Source: Spirillospora albida | Lineage (GTDB): Bacteria; Actinomycetota; Actinomycetes; Streptosporangiales; Streptosporangiaceae | Assembly (NCBI RefSeq): GCF_000718255.1 | Contig: NZ_JOFJ01000001.1 | Span: 248,001-312,000 of the forward strand | DNA length: 64,000 nt | Direction: 5' to 3' | Part shown: positions 18,124-30,417 of the stretch, piece after piece | Position numbering within the stretch: the first letter of the stretch is position 1 | Layout of the letters: every line of letters starts with the position of its first letter | Position numbers and translations under genes: made by a program | Notes under the pieces: generated by a model | Databases searched by the model: none | Told to the model about the DNA's origin: nothing | What the model saw: only the letters and a program-made list of their open reading frames with translations

Positions 18124-18828
18124 CTAGGAGGCGTCGGTGGACGTGCGGCGGAGCGCGGCGGCGATCGCGGCCGCCGCGGCGCCCGGGTCGGGGGCACCGG
18201 TGATCGGGCGCCCGATGACGAGCAGGTCGGCGCCTGCGGCGAGGGCGGCCTCGGGGGTGGCGACGCGGGCCTGGTCCTGCGTGGCGGCCCCGGCGGGCCG
18301 CACGCCGGGCGTGATCAGCGTGATGTCCGGCCCCACCTCGGCGCGGACGGCGGCGGCCTCCTGCGGCGAGCACACCAGCGCCTGGGCGCCCGCCTCGACC
18401 GCGATGACGGCGAGCCGCCGGACGGCGTCCGGCGCGGGCCCGGCCAGCCCGACCCGAGCGAGGTCGGCGTCGTTCAGGGAGGTCAGCACGGTCACCGCCG
18501 CGATCGTGGTGGACGGCGCCGCCTCCACCGCCTCACGGATCATCGCCGAGCCGCCGGAGGCGTGCACGGTCAGGTAGGCGGGCTTGAGCCGGGCGACCGC
18601 GCGGGCGGCGCCGCGAACCGTCGCGGGGATGTCGTGCAGCTTCAGGTCCAGGAAGACCTGGACGCGGCTCGCGCCCCGGACGCTCGCGACCACGTCCGGG
18701 CCGTAGCGCAGGTACAGCTCCAGGCCGACCTTCACGGTGCTGACGTGCGGGGTGACCAGGGTGGCCCAGCGCGCGGCCGTCTCCAGGTCCGGTGCGTCCA
18801 GCGCGACGGCGATGGGGGCGGCGGTCAC
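18124..18828 (-). CDS. pyrF: orotidine 5'-phosphate decarboxylase
   Basis: PyrF makes UMP from OMP, the last step of the de novo pathway. The 234 residues contain IAVALDAPDLETAARWA at the N-terminus, VFLDLKLHDIPATVRGAAR near 58-76 with the catalytic Asp-Lys-Asp cluster, TVHASGGSAMI, and ITPGVRP near 170, which marks the short PyrF group. The GTG start overlaps the pyrD stop as GTGA. It is the last gene of the pyr operon. Confidence 0.96.
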   Translation of the reverse strand: MTAAPIAVALDAPDLETAARWATLVTPHVSTVKVGLELYLRYGPDVVASVRGASRVQVFLDLKLHDIPATVRGAARAVARLKPAYLTVHASGGSAMIREAVEAAPSTTIAAVTVLTSLNDADLARVGLAGPAPDAVRRLAVIAVEAGAQALVCSPQEAAAVRAEVGPDITLITPGVRPAGAATQDQARVATPEAALAAGADLLVIGRPITGAPDPGAAAAAIAAALRRTSTDAS

Positions 18829-19808
18829 GGCGTCCTCTCCTTCTCGGGCTCGTGCGGGCGCACCTGGGGCGGCACGAAGCCGGCCGGCCGGTGCGCGAGG
18901 CCGACGGCGTCGGCGAGCCGCTCGATGCGGCGCGCCGCCAGCGCCTCCTCCAGCTCCCGCAGGACGCGGGGCACCGCCAGGGGGTCGTGGAACAGGGCGG
19001 TGCCGACGGCGACCGCCGACGCGCCGGCCAGGATGAGCTCCAGGGCGTCCAGGCCCGTCGCGACGCCGCCGGTGCCGATGATCGGGGTGTGCGGAAGCGC
19101 GGCGTGGACCTGGTAGACGCAGCGGACGGCGACCGGCCGCAGCGCGGGCCCCGACAGCCCGCCGGACACGCCGGTGAGGGCGGGCCTGAGGGTGCCGGTG
19201 TCGATCGCCATCCCCTCCATCGTGTTGATCAGGGTGAGGCCGTCGGCGCCGGCGTCCACGCAGGCGAGCGCGATCGTGACGATGTCGGTGGCGTCGGGGG
19301 CGAGCTTGGCGAGCACCGGCGTGCCGGGCCGGGTGCCGTCCCGGACGGCGCGGATCGCGGCGGCGGCGGCCGCCGGATGCCGGGCGAACATGCGGCCCCG
19401 GTCGGCGACGTTGGGGCAGGCCACGTTGACCTCGACCGCGGCGACGCCGGGCACGCCGCGCAGCCGGTGCGCGAGCTCGGCGAACTCCTCGACGCTGTGC
19501 CCGGCGAGCGACACGATCGTCCGGACGTCCTGCTCCACCAGCCAGGGCAGGTCGCGCTCGAGGAACGTCTCGATGCCGGGGCCGGGCATGCCCATGGCGG
19601 TGAGGAGCCCGCTGGGGGTCTCCGCGACGCGGGGCGTGGGGCGGCCCGCGCGCGGCTGCGCGGTCACCGACGTGGTGGTGAACGCGCCGAGCCGGCCGAG
19701 ATCGAAGAACGGGGCGAGCTCGCGGCCCGTCCCGCCGCAGCCGGCGGCCGTCAGGACGGGGCTGGGCAGCTCCAGGGGACCGAGGGCGGTCCGGACCCGG
19801 TCGCTCAC
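18825..19808 (-). CDS. pyrD: dihydroorotate dehydrogenase catalytic subunit (class 1B)
   Basis: This FMN enzyme oxidises dihydroorotate to orotate. The 327 residues show LPSPVLTAAGCGGTG, TTTSVTAQPRAGRPTPR, VEVNVACPNV with the catalytic Cys characteristic of class 1 enzymes, NTMEGMAID and GTGGVATGLDALELILAGA. Class 1B is inferred because the gene directly follows pyrK, its FAD and iron-sulphur partner, with which it would use NAD. The GTG start has a GGAGG-type site and overlaps the pyrK stop by 4 bases. Confidence 0.94.
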   Translation of the reverse strand: MSDRVRTALGPLELPSPVLTAAGCGGTGRELAPFFDLGRLGAFTTTSVTAQPRAGRPTPRVAETPSGLLTAMGMPGPGIETFLERDLPWLVEQDVRTIVSLAGHSVEEFAELAHRLRGVPGVAAVEVNVACPNVADRGRMFARHPAAAAAAIRAVRDGTRPGTPVLAKLAPDATDIVTIALACVDAGADGLTLINTMEGMAIDTGTLRPALTGVSGGLSGPALRPVAVRCVYQVHAALPHTPIIGTGGVATGLDALELILAGASAVAVGTALFHDPLAVPRVLRELEEALAARRIERLADAVGLAHRPAGFVPPQVRPHEPEKERTP

Positions 19809-20692
19809 CGGGAACCCCCCTCCGTGACGCTCAGGACGCGCGGGGCGCCCAGGGCGTCGAACGGGATGGTGCCGAGATCGCTCCAGCGGACCCGGTCGCC
19901 GCGCAGGACGGGCCCGTCCGCGCAGGCGCGCACCATGCGGGTCACGCCGTCCTCGCCGTGGACGGGGAGCATGCAGGTCATGCACAGGCCCGTCCCGCAG
20001 GCGCCGGTCCGCTGGAGGAACTCCTCCACCGACACCTGGGACGGCAGCCCGAGCTCCCCGGCGATCTGGGTGATGGTGCGGAGCAGGTCGGTGGGCCCGC
20101 ACCCGTAGACGACGTCCGCGCCCGTCTCCTGCAGGACGCGCGGCAGGACGTCGTCGAGGGTGCCCTCCTCCCCCACCGACCCGTCCTCCGTCACGATCGC
20201 GGCGGTGTCGCCGACGCGCTGCGCCATGCGGCTGCCGAACACCTGCCGGGCGGACGGCCCGGCCAGCACGAAGTGCACCTTGCAGCCGCGCCGCAGCAGC
20301 GTGTCGGCGAGCGCGAACAGCGAGGCGGCGCCGGGGCCGCCGCCGGTCAGCACGCAGCCGACGGGGTCGCGGGGCAGCCGGAACGGCCGCCCCAGCGGCC
20401 CCACCAGGTCGAGCTGGTCGCGGGAGCGGAGCCCGGCCAGCCAGCCGGTGCCGGGCTCGGTGTCGGCGAAGACGACCTCGACGGTGCCGCCGTAGTCGGA
20501 CTTCACCTCGTGCACGCCGAAGCAGCGGCGGACCAGCCGGGCGGTGTGCGCGCCGCCGACGGCGGCCGCCACGAACTGCCCCGGCCGGAACCGCTCGGCG
20601 ATCGCCGGCGCCACCAGCGTCATCGCGTGGTAGTCCTGGACCTGGCGGACCGTCAGGACGGTCGCCGACGTCTGGACCGGCGTGTCGGACAC
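19805..20692 (-). CDS. pyrK: dihydroorotate dehydrogenase electron-transfer subunit
   Basis: PyrK transfers electrons from the PyrD flavin to NAD through FAD and a [2Fe-2S] cluster. The 295 residues show an N-terminal ferredoxin-reductase-like flavin fold (RPGQFVAAAVGG near 37-48), an NAD-binding region CVLTGGGPGAASLFALA, and the cluster motif GACGTGLCMTCMLPV near 238-252 with a fourth Cys in VRACADGPV. The GTG start lies 40 bases after carB, and the stop overlaps pyrD. Confidence 0.94.
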   Translation of the reverse strand: MSDTPVQTSATVLTVRQVQDYHAMTLVAPAIAERFRPGQFVAAAVGGAHTARLVRRCFGVHEVKSDYGGTVEVVFADTEPGTGWLAGLRSRDQLDLVGPLGRPFRLPRDPVGCVLTGGGPGAASLFALADTLLRRGCKVHFVLAGPSARQVFGSRMAQRVGDTAAIVTEDGSVGEEGTLDDVLPRVLQETGADVVYGCGPTDLLRTITQIAGELGLPSQVSVEEFLQRTGACGTGLCMTCMLPVHGEDGVTRMVRACADGPVLRGDRVRWSDLGTIPFDALGAPRVLSVTEGGSR

Positions 20693-20732
20693 CGTCTCCC
20701 TCTTCTCGTCTCGCGTGCCGCAGCCCGCTCCG

Positions 20733-24091
<3,359 letters not shown>

Positions 24092-24092
<1 letters not shown>

Positions 24093-25222
24093 TACCTCGA
24101 CCCCTCCATCATCTCGCAGAAACGGTCGAACAGGCCGGACGCGTCGTGCGGGCCGGCCGCGGCCTCGGGGTGGTACTGGACGCTGAACCCGGGCCGGTCG
24201 AGGAGCCGCAGCCCCTCCACGCATCCGTCGTTCAGGTTGACGTGGCTGACCTCCGCGCGCCCGTAGGGGGTGTCGAAGGGGCCGTCGGTGGGGGCGTCCA
24301 CGGCGAACCCGTGGTTGTGCGCCGAGACGTCCACCTTGCCCGTCGACCTGTCCTGGACGGGCTGGTTGATCCCCCGGTGCCCGAACCGCAGCTTGTACGT
24401 GCCGAGGCCGAGGGCGCGCCCGAAGATCTGGTTGCCGAAGCAGATGCCGAAGAACGGCTTGCCGGCGTCGAGGACGCCCTTCAGCGCGTCCACGGCGTAG
24501 CCGGCGGCGGCGGGGTCGCCGGGGCCGTTGGAGAAGAACACGCCGTCCGGGTCCAGGGCGAGGATGTCCTGCGCGGTGCTGGAGGCCGGCAGGACGTGGA
24601 CCTCGCATCCGCGCTCCGCCATCCGGTACGGCGTCATGGACTTGATGCCGAGGTCGACGGCCGCGACGGTGTAGCGCTTCTCGCCGTGCGCGGGGATCAC
24701 GTACGCCTCGTCCGTGGACACGTCCCGGGCGAGGTCGGCGCCCTCCATCGTGGGGCTCCGCCGGACGCGCTCGACGAGCGCGTCCACCCCCTGCGCGGCG
24801 GCGTCCGGGCCGCTGAAGACGCCGGCGCGCATCGCGCCCTTGTCGCGCAGGTGGCGGGTCAGCGCCCGCGTCCCGGGGATCGCGATGCCCACGATCCCCT
24901 GCTCGCGCAGCGCCGAGCCCAGCGAGCCGGTGGCGCGCCAGTTGGACGCCACGCGGGCGGGCTCGCGCACCACGTACCCGGCGACCTGGATCCGGCGGGA
25001 CTCGGGGTCCTCGCCGTTCACGCCGGTGTTCCCGATGTGCGGGGACGTCATGGCCACGATCTGGCGGGCGTACGAGGGGTCGGTGAGGGTCTCCTGGTAG
25101 CCGGTCATGCCGGTGTTGAAGACCATCTCGCCGAAGGCCTCCCCCTCGGCCCCGTACGCGACCCCGCGGAAGACCCTGCCGTCTTCCAGGACGAGCAGCG
25201 CGGGATTCGGTGCAGGGTTCAC
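24092..25222 (-). CDS. carA: carbamoyl-phosphate synthase small (glutaminase) subunit
   Basis: CarA hydrolyses glutamine to feed ammonia to CarB. The 376 residues contain the N-terminal CarA domain (LVLEDGRVFRGVAYGAEGE) and a class I glutamine amidotransferase domain with FFGICFGNQIFGRALG carrying the nucleophile Cys and YHPEAAAGPHDA carrying the catalytic His and Glu. The Asn after CFG, where many bacteria have His, is usual in actinobacteria. The GTG start overlaps the pyrC stop as GTGA. Confidence 0.96.
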
Positions 25223-26502
25223 TGGAGCTTCCCTTCCAGGACGGTCGGCCGGCCGCGCAGGAACGTCGCGACGACCCGGCCCGGCAGCTCCAGCCCCGCG
25301 AAGGGGGTGTTGCGGCTCTTGGAGGTCATCGCGGACGGGTCCACAGCGCGGCGCGCCGACGGGTCGTACAGCGTGATGTTGGCGGGCGAACCCGCCTCCA
25401 GCGGACGACCCTGTCCGGAGAGGCGGCCGATGCGGGCGGGCTTGTACGACATGCGGTCGGCGACCCCGGCCCAGTCGAGCAGCCCGGTCTCGACCATGGC
25501 CTCCTGGACGACCGGCAGCGCGGTCTCCAGGCCGATCATGCCCATGGCGGCCTCCGCCCACTCGGTCTCCTTCGCCTCGACCGGGTGCGGGGCGTGGTCG
25601 GTGGCGACGCAGTCGATGGTCCCGTCCGCGAGGGCGTGCCGGAGCGCGGCGACGTCGTCGCCGGTGCGCAGCGGCGGATTGACCTTGAAGATCGGGTCGT
25701 AGCCGCCGCAGCGGTCATCGGTGAGCAGCAGGTGGTGCGGGGTGACCTCGGCGGTCACCGGGCAGCCCTTGCTCTTCGCCCACCGGATGATCTCCACGGA
25801 CCCGGCGGTGGACACGTGGCACACGTGCAGCCGCGACCCCACGTGCTGGGCGAGCAGGACGTCCCGGGCGATGATCGCCTCCTCGGCGACCGCGGGCCAG
25901 CCGCGCAGCCCGAGCGCGGCCGACATCTCGCCCTCGTTCATCTGCGCGCCCTCGGTGAGCCGCGGCTCCTGGGCGTGCTGCGCGACGACGCCGTCGAACG
26001 CCTTCACGTACTCCAGCGCCCGCCGCATGATCACCGCGTCGGAGACGCAGTGCCCGTCGTCGGAGAACACCCGGACGCGCGCCGCCGAGTCGGCCATCGC
26101 GCCGAGCTCGGCGAGCTGCTCCCCCGCGATCCCGCGGGTCACCGCGCCGACCGGCTGCACATCGCAGTACCCGGCCTCGCGGCCGAGCCGCCACACCTGC
26201 TCGACCACGCCCGCCGTGTCGGCGACCGGGTCGGTGTTCGCCATCGCGTGCACGGCCGTGAAGCCGCCCATCGCCGCGGACCTCGTGCCGGACCCGACGG
26301 TCTCGGCGTCCTCGCGTCCGGGCTCGCGCAGGTGCGTGTGCAGGTCGACCAGGCCCGGCAGGGCGATCAGGCCCCCGGCCTCCACGACCTCGGCGCCGCC
26401 GGCGTCCAGGCCGGCGCCGACCGCGGCGATCCCCTCGTCCCGTACCAGGATGTCGGCGGCCTCCCCGCCGAGCACCCGCGCGCCCTTGATCAGGTAACTC
26501 AT
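25219..26502 (-). CDS. pyrC: dihydroorotase
   Basis: PyrC closes carbamoyl aspartate to dihydroorotate. The 427 residues fit class I dihydroorotases: LVDLHTHLREPGREDAET near 51-68 with zinc-binding His residues, AMANTDPVADT, SDDGHCVSDA, VCHVSTAGSVEIIR, and CVATDHAPHPVEAKE near 300-314 with the catalytic Asp. The ATG overlaps the pyrB stop (ATGA). Confidence 0.96.
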   Translation of the reverse strand: MSYLIKGARVLGGEAADILVRDEGIAAVGAGLDAGGAEVVEAGGLIALPGLVDLHTHLREPGREDAETVGSGTRSAAMGGFTAVHAMANTDPVADTAGVVEQVWRLGREAGYCDVQPVGAVTRGIAGEQLAELGAMADSAARVRVFSDDGHCVSDAVIMRRALEYVKAFDGVVAQHAQEPRLTEGAQMNEGEMSAALGLRGWPAVAEEAIIARDVLLAQHVGSRLHVCHVSTAGSVEIIRWAKSKGCPVTAEVTPHHLLLTDDRCGGYDPIFKVNPPLRTGDDVAALRHALADGTIDCVATDHAPHPVEAKETEWAEAAMGMIGLETALPVVQEAMVETGLLDWAGVADRMSYKPARIGRLSGQGRPLEAGSPANITLYDPSARRAVDPSAMTSKSRNTPFAGLELPGRVVATFLRGRPTVLEGKLQ

Positions 26503-27440
26503 TCGGACACTCCCTTGCCGATGGCGGGCTCGGAGCCTCCGAGCAGCAGGTACAGGACGGCCATGCGCGCGCTGACGCCGTTGGCCACCTGCTCGACGAT
26601 CGTGGACCGGACGGAGTCGGCCACCTCCGCGGCGATCTCCACGCCGCGGTTCATCGGGCCGGGGTGCATGACGATGGCGTGCTCCGGGAGCTGCGCCATG
26701 CGGTCGCCGTCCAGCCCGTACCGGCGGCTGTACTCCCGCACGCTCGGGAAGTACGCGGCGTTCATCCGCTCCTGCTGGACGCGCAGCATCATCACCACGT
26801 CGCTCTTCGGGAGCACCGCGTCCAGGTCGTAGGAGACCGAGCACGGCCAGGTGCCGACCGCGACCGGCACCAGCGTCGGCGGGGCGACGAGCGTCACGTC
26901 CGCGCCGAGCGTGTGCAGCAGCAGCACGTTGGATCGTGCCACCCGGCTGTGCAGGACGTCGCCGACGATCGTGACCTTCCGGCCCTCCAGGTCGCCGAGC
27001 CGCCGCCGCATCGTGAAGGCGTCCAGCAGCGCCTGCGTCGGGTGCTCGTGCGTCCCGTCGCCGGCGTTCACGACGCTGCCCCGCACCCAGCCGGCCAGCC
27101 GGTGCGGCGCGCCCGAGGCGCCGTGCCGGATCACGACCCCGTCGGCGCCCATGGCCTCCAGCGTCAGCGCCGTGTCCTTCAGGCTCTCGCCCTTGGAGAC
27201 GCTCGACCCCTTCGCGGAGAAGTTGATGACGTCCGCGCTCAGCCGCTTCGCGGCCGCCTCGAACGAGATCCGCGTGCGGGTGGAGTCCTCGAAGAACAGG
27301 TTCACGACCGTCCGGCCGCGCAGCGTCGGCAGCTTCTTGATGGACCGGTCGGCGATCTGCGCGAGCTCCTCCGCGGTGTCCAGGACGAGCAGCGCGTCGT
27401 CCCGGCTCAGGTCCGCGGCCGAGATCAGATGGCGGTTCAC
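26499..27440 (-). CDS. pyrB: aspartate carbamoyltransferase catalytic subunit
   Basis: PyrB joins carbamoyl phosphate and aspartate. The 313 residues contain FFEDSTRTRISFEAAAKRL near 49-67 with the carbamoyl phosphate motif STRTR, FSAKGSSVSKGESLKDT, the HPTQALLDAF segment near 133-142, and HPGPMNRGVEI near 259-269. No pyrI regulatory subunit is present, as expected in actinobacteria. The GTG start overlaps the pyrR stop. Confidence 0.96.
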   Translation of the reverse strand: MNRHLISAADLSRDDALLVLDTAEELAQIADRSIKKLPTLRGRTVVNLFFEDSTRTRISFEAAAKRLSADVINFSAKGSSVSKGESLKDTALTLEAMGADGVVIRHGASGAPHRLAGWVRGSVVNAGDGTHEHPTQALLDAFTMRRRLGDLEGRKVTIVGDVLHSRVARSNVLLLHTLGADVTLVAPPTLVPVAVGTWPCSVSYDLDAVLPKSDVVMMLRVQQERMNAAYFPSVREYSRRYGLDGDRMAQLPEHAIVMHPGPMNRGVEIAAEVADSVRSTIVEQVANGVSARMAVLYLLLGGSEPAIGKGVSE

Positions 27441-28042
27441 TTCGCACCCCCCGTCGGGCCGAGCAGGACGGCGTCACGGCCGTCGTTCTCGGCCAGCAGG
27501 ACCTTCACGTTCTCCCGCATCGACGTCGGGAGGTTCTTGCCGACGTAGTCCGCGCGGATCGGCAGCTCGCGGTGCCCGCGGTCCACCAGGACCGCGAGCT
27601 GGACGGCGCGCGGCCGGCCGAGGTCGTTCAGCGCGTCCAGCGCGGCCCGCACGGTGCGGCCGGAGAAGAGCACGTCGTCGACGAGGACGACCACCCGGTC
27701 GTCGACCCCCTCGGGCGGCACCTCGGTGCGGCCCAGCGCCCGCGCGGGACGCAGCCGCAGATCGTCGCGGTACATGGTCACGTCGAGCGACCCCCAGGGC
27801 ACCGGGCGGCCCTCGACCTCGCGCAGCGCGCCCGCCAGCCGTTCGGCCAGCGTCACCCCGCGCGTCTGGATGCCGAGGAGCAGCACGTCGTGCCCGCCCT
27901 TCGTGCGCTCGAGGATCTCGTGCGCGATGCGGGTCAGCGCGCGCCGGATGTCGGGACCTTCCAGAACGGCCTTGGGCCGGGGGTCACCGTCCGCCACGCG
28001 CACCTCCACCGGCTCGTCCGGCCGGGAGGCAGCATTCACCAC
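27437..28042 (-). CDS. pyrR: pyrimidine operon regulator / uracil phosphoribosyltransferase-like protein
   Basis: PyrR binds UMP/UTP and a hairpin in pyr mRNA to reduce expression. It is built on a phosphoribosyltransferase fold. The 201 residues carry VVVLVDDVLFSGRTVRAAL near 118-136, the PRPP-binding loop, plus LLGIQTRGVTLAERLA and DVTMYRDDL. The start is the first of two adjacent GTG codons; AGGAGG lies 5 bases from the first and 8 from the second, so either could be used. A PyrR-binding loop lies just before that site. It is the first gene of the eight-gene pyr operon. Confidence 0.94.
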   Translation of the reverse strand: MVNAASRPDEPVEVRVADGDPRPKAVLEGPDIRRALTRIAHEILERTKGGHDVLLLGIQTRGVTLAERLAGALREVEGRPVPWGSLDVTMYRDDLRLRPARALGRTEVPPEGVDDRVVVLVDDVLFSGRTVRAALDALNDLGRPRAVQLAVLVDRGHRELPIRADYVGKNLPTSMRENVKVLLAENDGRDAVLLGPTGGAK

Positions 28043-28055
28043 CTGAACCTCCTTT

Positions 28056-28073
28056 CCCGCCTCACGGGACGGG
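28056..28073 (-). promoter_or_regulatory. PyrR-binding loop upstream of pyrR
   Basis: On the minus strand the sequence CCCGTCCCGTGAGGCGGG forms a short hairpin whose loop carries TCCCGTGAGG, matching the PyrR recognition pattern UCCNGNGAGG. It ends 3 bases before the AAGGAGG ribosome-binding site, so bound PyrR would block initiation. Translational repression by this arrangement is known in mycobacteria. A TACCGT -10 candidate lies at 28099-28104. Confidence 0.75.
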
Positions 28074-28282
28074 TCTTAAAGGACGCCTTGCCTCCCACAC
28101 GGTAGCAGTCCGCGCACCGTGCACCACACCGGCCCCTAGCACGTCTTCCCAGGTGAGAGGGGTCACATTCGGACGGGCTCCGGAGCTGTGACGGTGCGGA
28201 CACGCCCTGCCCGCGCGGCGTTCCCGCGTTCCGGACGGCCCGCCCGGACGGCTGCGGATTCGACCGCTTTTTTCCAATCGGC

Positions 28283-28311
28283 TTGACCTGGGGCCTTCCC
28301 CGTTTTACCGT
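28283..28311 (+). promoter_or_regulatory. strong sigma-70-type promoter of bldD
   Basis: TTGACC (28283-28288) and TACCGT (28306-28311) are separated by exactly 17 bases, the best consensus promoter in the window. Transcription would start near 28318. A TCACT half-site follows the -10 and an AGTGA half-site lies about 95 bases further on, both compatible with BldD autoregulation, though not a clear full box. Confidence 0.7.
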
Positions 28312-28428
28312 CACTGTCCGTAACCATCCCTGGAGACGGAAGGCTGAGGCCCGCGGGCCCCGGAATCCCGTCTCCCCCCGGCGCCGCCGGGGGATCGCGA
28401 CGACGAAAGTGAGCCTGGGGGGCCGAGA

Positions 28429-28923
28429 ATGCCGTCTGAATACGCTAAGGCTCTCGGCGCGCGCCTGCGCGCCATCCGCACTCAGCAGGGCCTGTCCCTG
28501 CACGGTGTGGAGGAGAAGTCACGAGGCCGCTGGAAGGCCGTCGTCGTGGGTTCGTACGAGCGGGGCGACCGCGCCGTCACCGTTCAGAAGCTGGCCGAGC
28601 TCGCCGATTTCTACGGCGTGCCGGTTTCCGAGTTGCTGCCCGGCGGAGCCGCGCCGAGCCCGCTCGGGCCTACACCCAAGCTCGTGATCGACCTCGAGCG
28701 GTTGCAGCAGCTTCCGAAGGACAAGGCCGGTCCCCTCGCGCGCTACGCCGCGACGATCCAGAGCCAGCGGGGAGACTACAACGGAAAGGTTTTGTCCATC
28801 CGCCAGGAGGACCTGCGCTCCCTTGCGGTGATCTATGACAAGTCCCCGACCGAGCTGACCGAGGAGCTCATCACCTGGGGCGTCCTGGACCCGGAGGCGC
28901 GCCGCGCCGTCGAGTCCTTCTGA
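28429..28923 (+). CDS. bldD: developmental master repressor BldD
   Basis: BldD represses sporulation genes during vegetative growth when dimerised by tetrameric cyclic di-GMP. The 164 residues have an N-terminal XRE-type helix-turn-helix (about 5-72, YAKALGARLRAIRTQQGLSL onward) and a C-terminal domain with the c-di-GMP signature RGD-x8-RQED near 113-127. The Streptomyces consensus ends RQDD, so there is one conservative Glu substitution. The ATG is preceded by a GGGGGG-type site. Next to pyrR, as in Streptomyces, but the gene after it is an MFS exporter, not the nusB/efp genes often found nearby. Confidence 0.95.
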   Translation: MPSEYAKALGARLRAIRTQQGLSLHGVEEKSRGRWKAVVVGSYERGDRAVTVQKLAELADFYGVPVSELLPGGAAPSPLGPTPKLVIDLERLQQLPKDKAGPLARYAATIQSQRGDYNGKVLSIRQEDLRSLAVIYDKSPTELTEELITWGVLDPEARRAVESF

Positions 28924-28940
28924 CGACACCCCGAGCATCC

Positions 28941-28971
28941 GGGGGCCTGGCATGGAACGCGCCAGGCCCCC
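28941..28971. terminator. terminator hairpin between convergent bldD and MFS genes
   Basis: GGGGGCCTGGC pairs with GCCAGGCCCCC across a 9-base loop, an 11-bp perfect stem placed 18 bases after the bldD stop and ending just before the convergent MFS gene's stop. Confidence 0.85.
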
Positions 28972-28974
28972 CGC

Positions 28975-30417
28975 TCATGCCCGGTCGCCCGCCGGGACGG
29001 CCTCCCGGCACCGCCCGGTGAGCGCCTTCCGGCGCCGGCCGGGCGCGAGCAGCGCCACCGGCACCACGGCCGCCGCCGCGACCGCGGCGACGGCGAACCC
29101 GGTGATGTAGCCGCGCTCCCCCGGCAGCGCCACCAGGAGGGTCGCGCTGACCTGCGTGCCGAGCGACGCGCCGACCGTACGCAGGAGGGTGTTGATCCCG
29201 GTGGCGACGCCCGTCTCCTCCTGCCGGACCGCCGCGACCACCAGGTTCGCCACGGCGGCGTAGGCGAGCCCGAGCCCCACGCCCCGCAGGATCCCACCCG
29301 CGTAGAGCTGCCACATCGCGTCGTGCCGGACGGCGACGAACGCGTACCCGGCACCCGTCATGACCGTCCCGGCGAGGAGCACGGCGCGCGACCCGGCCCG
29401 CCGGTCGAGCAGCCCGGCCGCCAGCCCGGCGGCCGTCATCCCGGCGCTCGCGGGCAGCTGCAGCATCGCGGCCTCCGTCGCCGTGCCGCCGAACCCGTGT
29501 CCGGTGGCCGCCGGCAGCTGGACGAGGAGGGGGAACAGCAGGCCGCCCGCCATCAGCGCGTATCCGGACAGCAGCGAGGCGGCGTTGGCCGTCCACACGC
29601 CCCGCACGCGCATGAGCCGCAGGTCGACGAGCGGCTCGGCCACCCGCGTCTCGACCCGCGCCCAGACCGCGGCGGTCAGGGCGGACACCGCGAGCAGCCC
29701 GAGGACGCCGGGAGACGTCCAGCCCCACGCCATCGCCTGGGTGAGGGCGGCGAGCGCGGCCACGAGCCATCCCGCGAACAGCGCGGCGCCCCACCAGTCG
29801 ACCCTCGCGGCGGGCGCGGGGGCCGCGCGCGGAACGATCCACCAGGCGAGGACGAGCCCCGGCACGAGCCCGGCCACCGGCACCCACAGCAGCCACCGCC
29901 ACCCGAGCAGGTCGATGACCGGCCCGGCGACGCACCACGCCACCGCTCCGCCGAGCCCCAGCATCGACGACATCAGTCCCACCGCCGACGCCGTCCGCGC
30001 GGGCGGGATCACGTCCCGGATGATCGTGTAGGCGAGCGGGAAGACCCCGCCGCCGATCCCGCCGAGGACCCTTCCCGCCAGCATCACCGGCAGCGTCGGC
30101 GCCGCCGCGGCGATCACCATCCCCACCGTCGCGGTCGCCAGCACCGCGAGCAGCACCCGGCGCGGCCCGTGGAGGTCCCCCAGCCGCCCCACGACGGGGG
30201 TGGCGACGGCCGCCGACAAGGTCATGGCCGTCAGCGCCCACGCGGCCCCGGCGGGCGACGTCCGCAGCCCCTCCTGCACCTGCGGCAGCGCGGGCGTCAT
30301 CACCGCCATCGACAGCGAGTAGGCCATGACCCCGAGGAACGCCAGCAGCGCGACAAGCCCCCGCTCGCCCCGCACCGCCACCGCCCCTCCTCGCCCGGAC
30401 CGCCCCAACGATCCCAC
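28975..30417 (-). CDS. MFS drug exporter of the DHA2 (14-segment) type
   Basis: A 480-residue transporter with 14 predicted hydrophobic segments. Motif A is seen as GRLGDLHGPRRVLL near 77-90, and a motif C-like run GLMSSMLGLGGAVAW lies near 146-160. These are features of proton-driven multidrug exporters such as QacA-like proteins. The substrate cannot be told. The GTG start at the 5' end gives a charged 19-residue N-terminus; a start a few codons in is possible. It stands alone and marks the change from housekeeping to accessory genes. Confidence 0.85.
   Translation of the reverse strand: MGSLGRSGRGGAVAVRGERGLVALLAFLGVMAYSLSMAVMTPALPQVQEGLRTSPAGAAWALTAMTLSAAVATPVVGRLGDLHGPRRVLLAVLATATVGMVIAAAAPTLPVMLAGRVLGGIGGGVFPLAYTIIRDVIPPARTASAVGLMSSMLGLGGAVAWCVAGPVIDLLGWRWLLWVPVAGLVPGLVLAWWIVPRAAPAPAARVDWWGAALFAGWLVAALAALTQAMAWGWTSPGVLGLLAVSALTAAVWARVETRVAEPLVDLRLMRVRGVWTANAASLLSGYALMAGGLLFPLLVQLPAATGHGFGGTATEAAMLQLPASAGMTAAGLAAGLLDRRAGSRAVLLAGTVMTGAGYAFVAVRHDAMWQLYAGGILRGVGLGLAYAAVANLVVAAVRQEETGVATGINTLLRTVGASLGTQVSATLLVALPGERGYITGFAVAAVAAAAVVPVALLAPGRRRKALTGRCREAVPAGDRA

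Larger units (their letters stand above)
28043..28428. other. divergent control region between pyrR and bldD
   Basis: The 386-base gap contains the pyrR leader (28043-28098) with its PyrR-binding loop and -10 candidate, the bldD promoter at 28283-28311, and a bldD 5' UTR of about 110 bases. No coding frame is credible in it. Confidence 0.7.
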
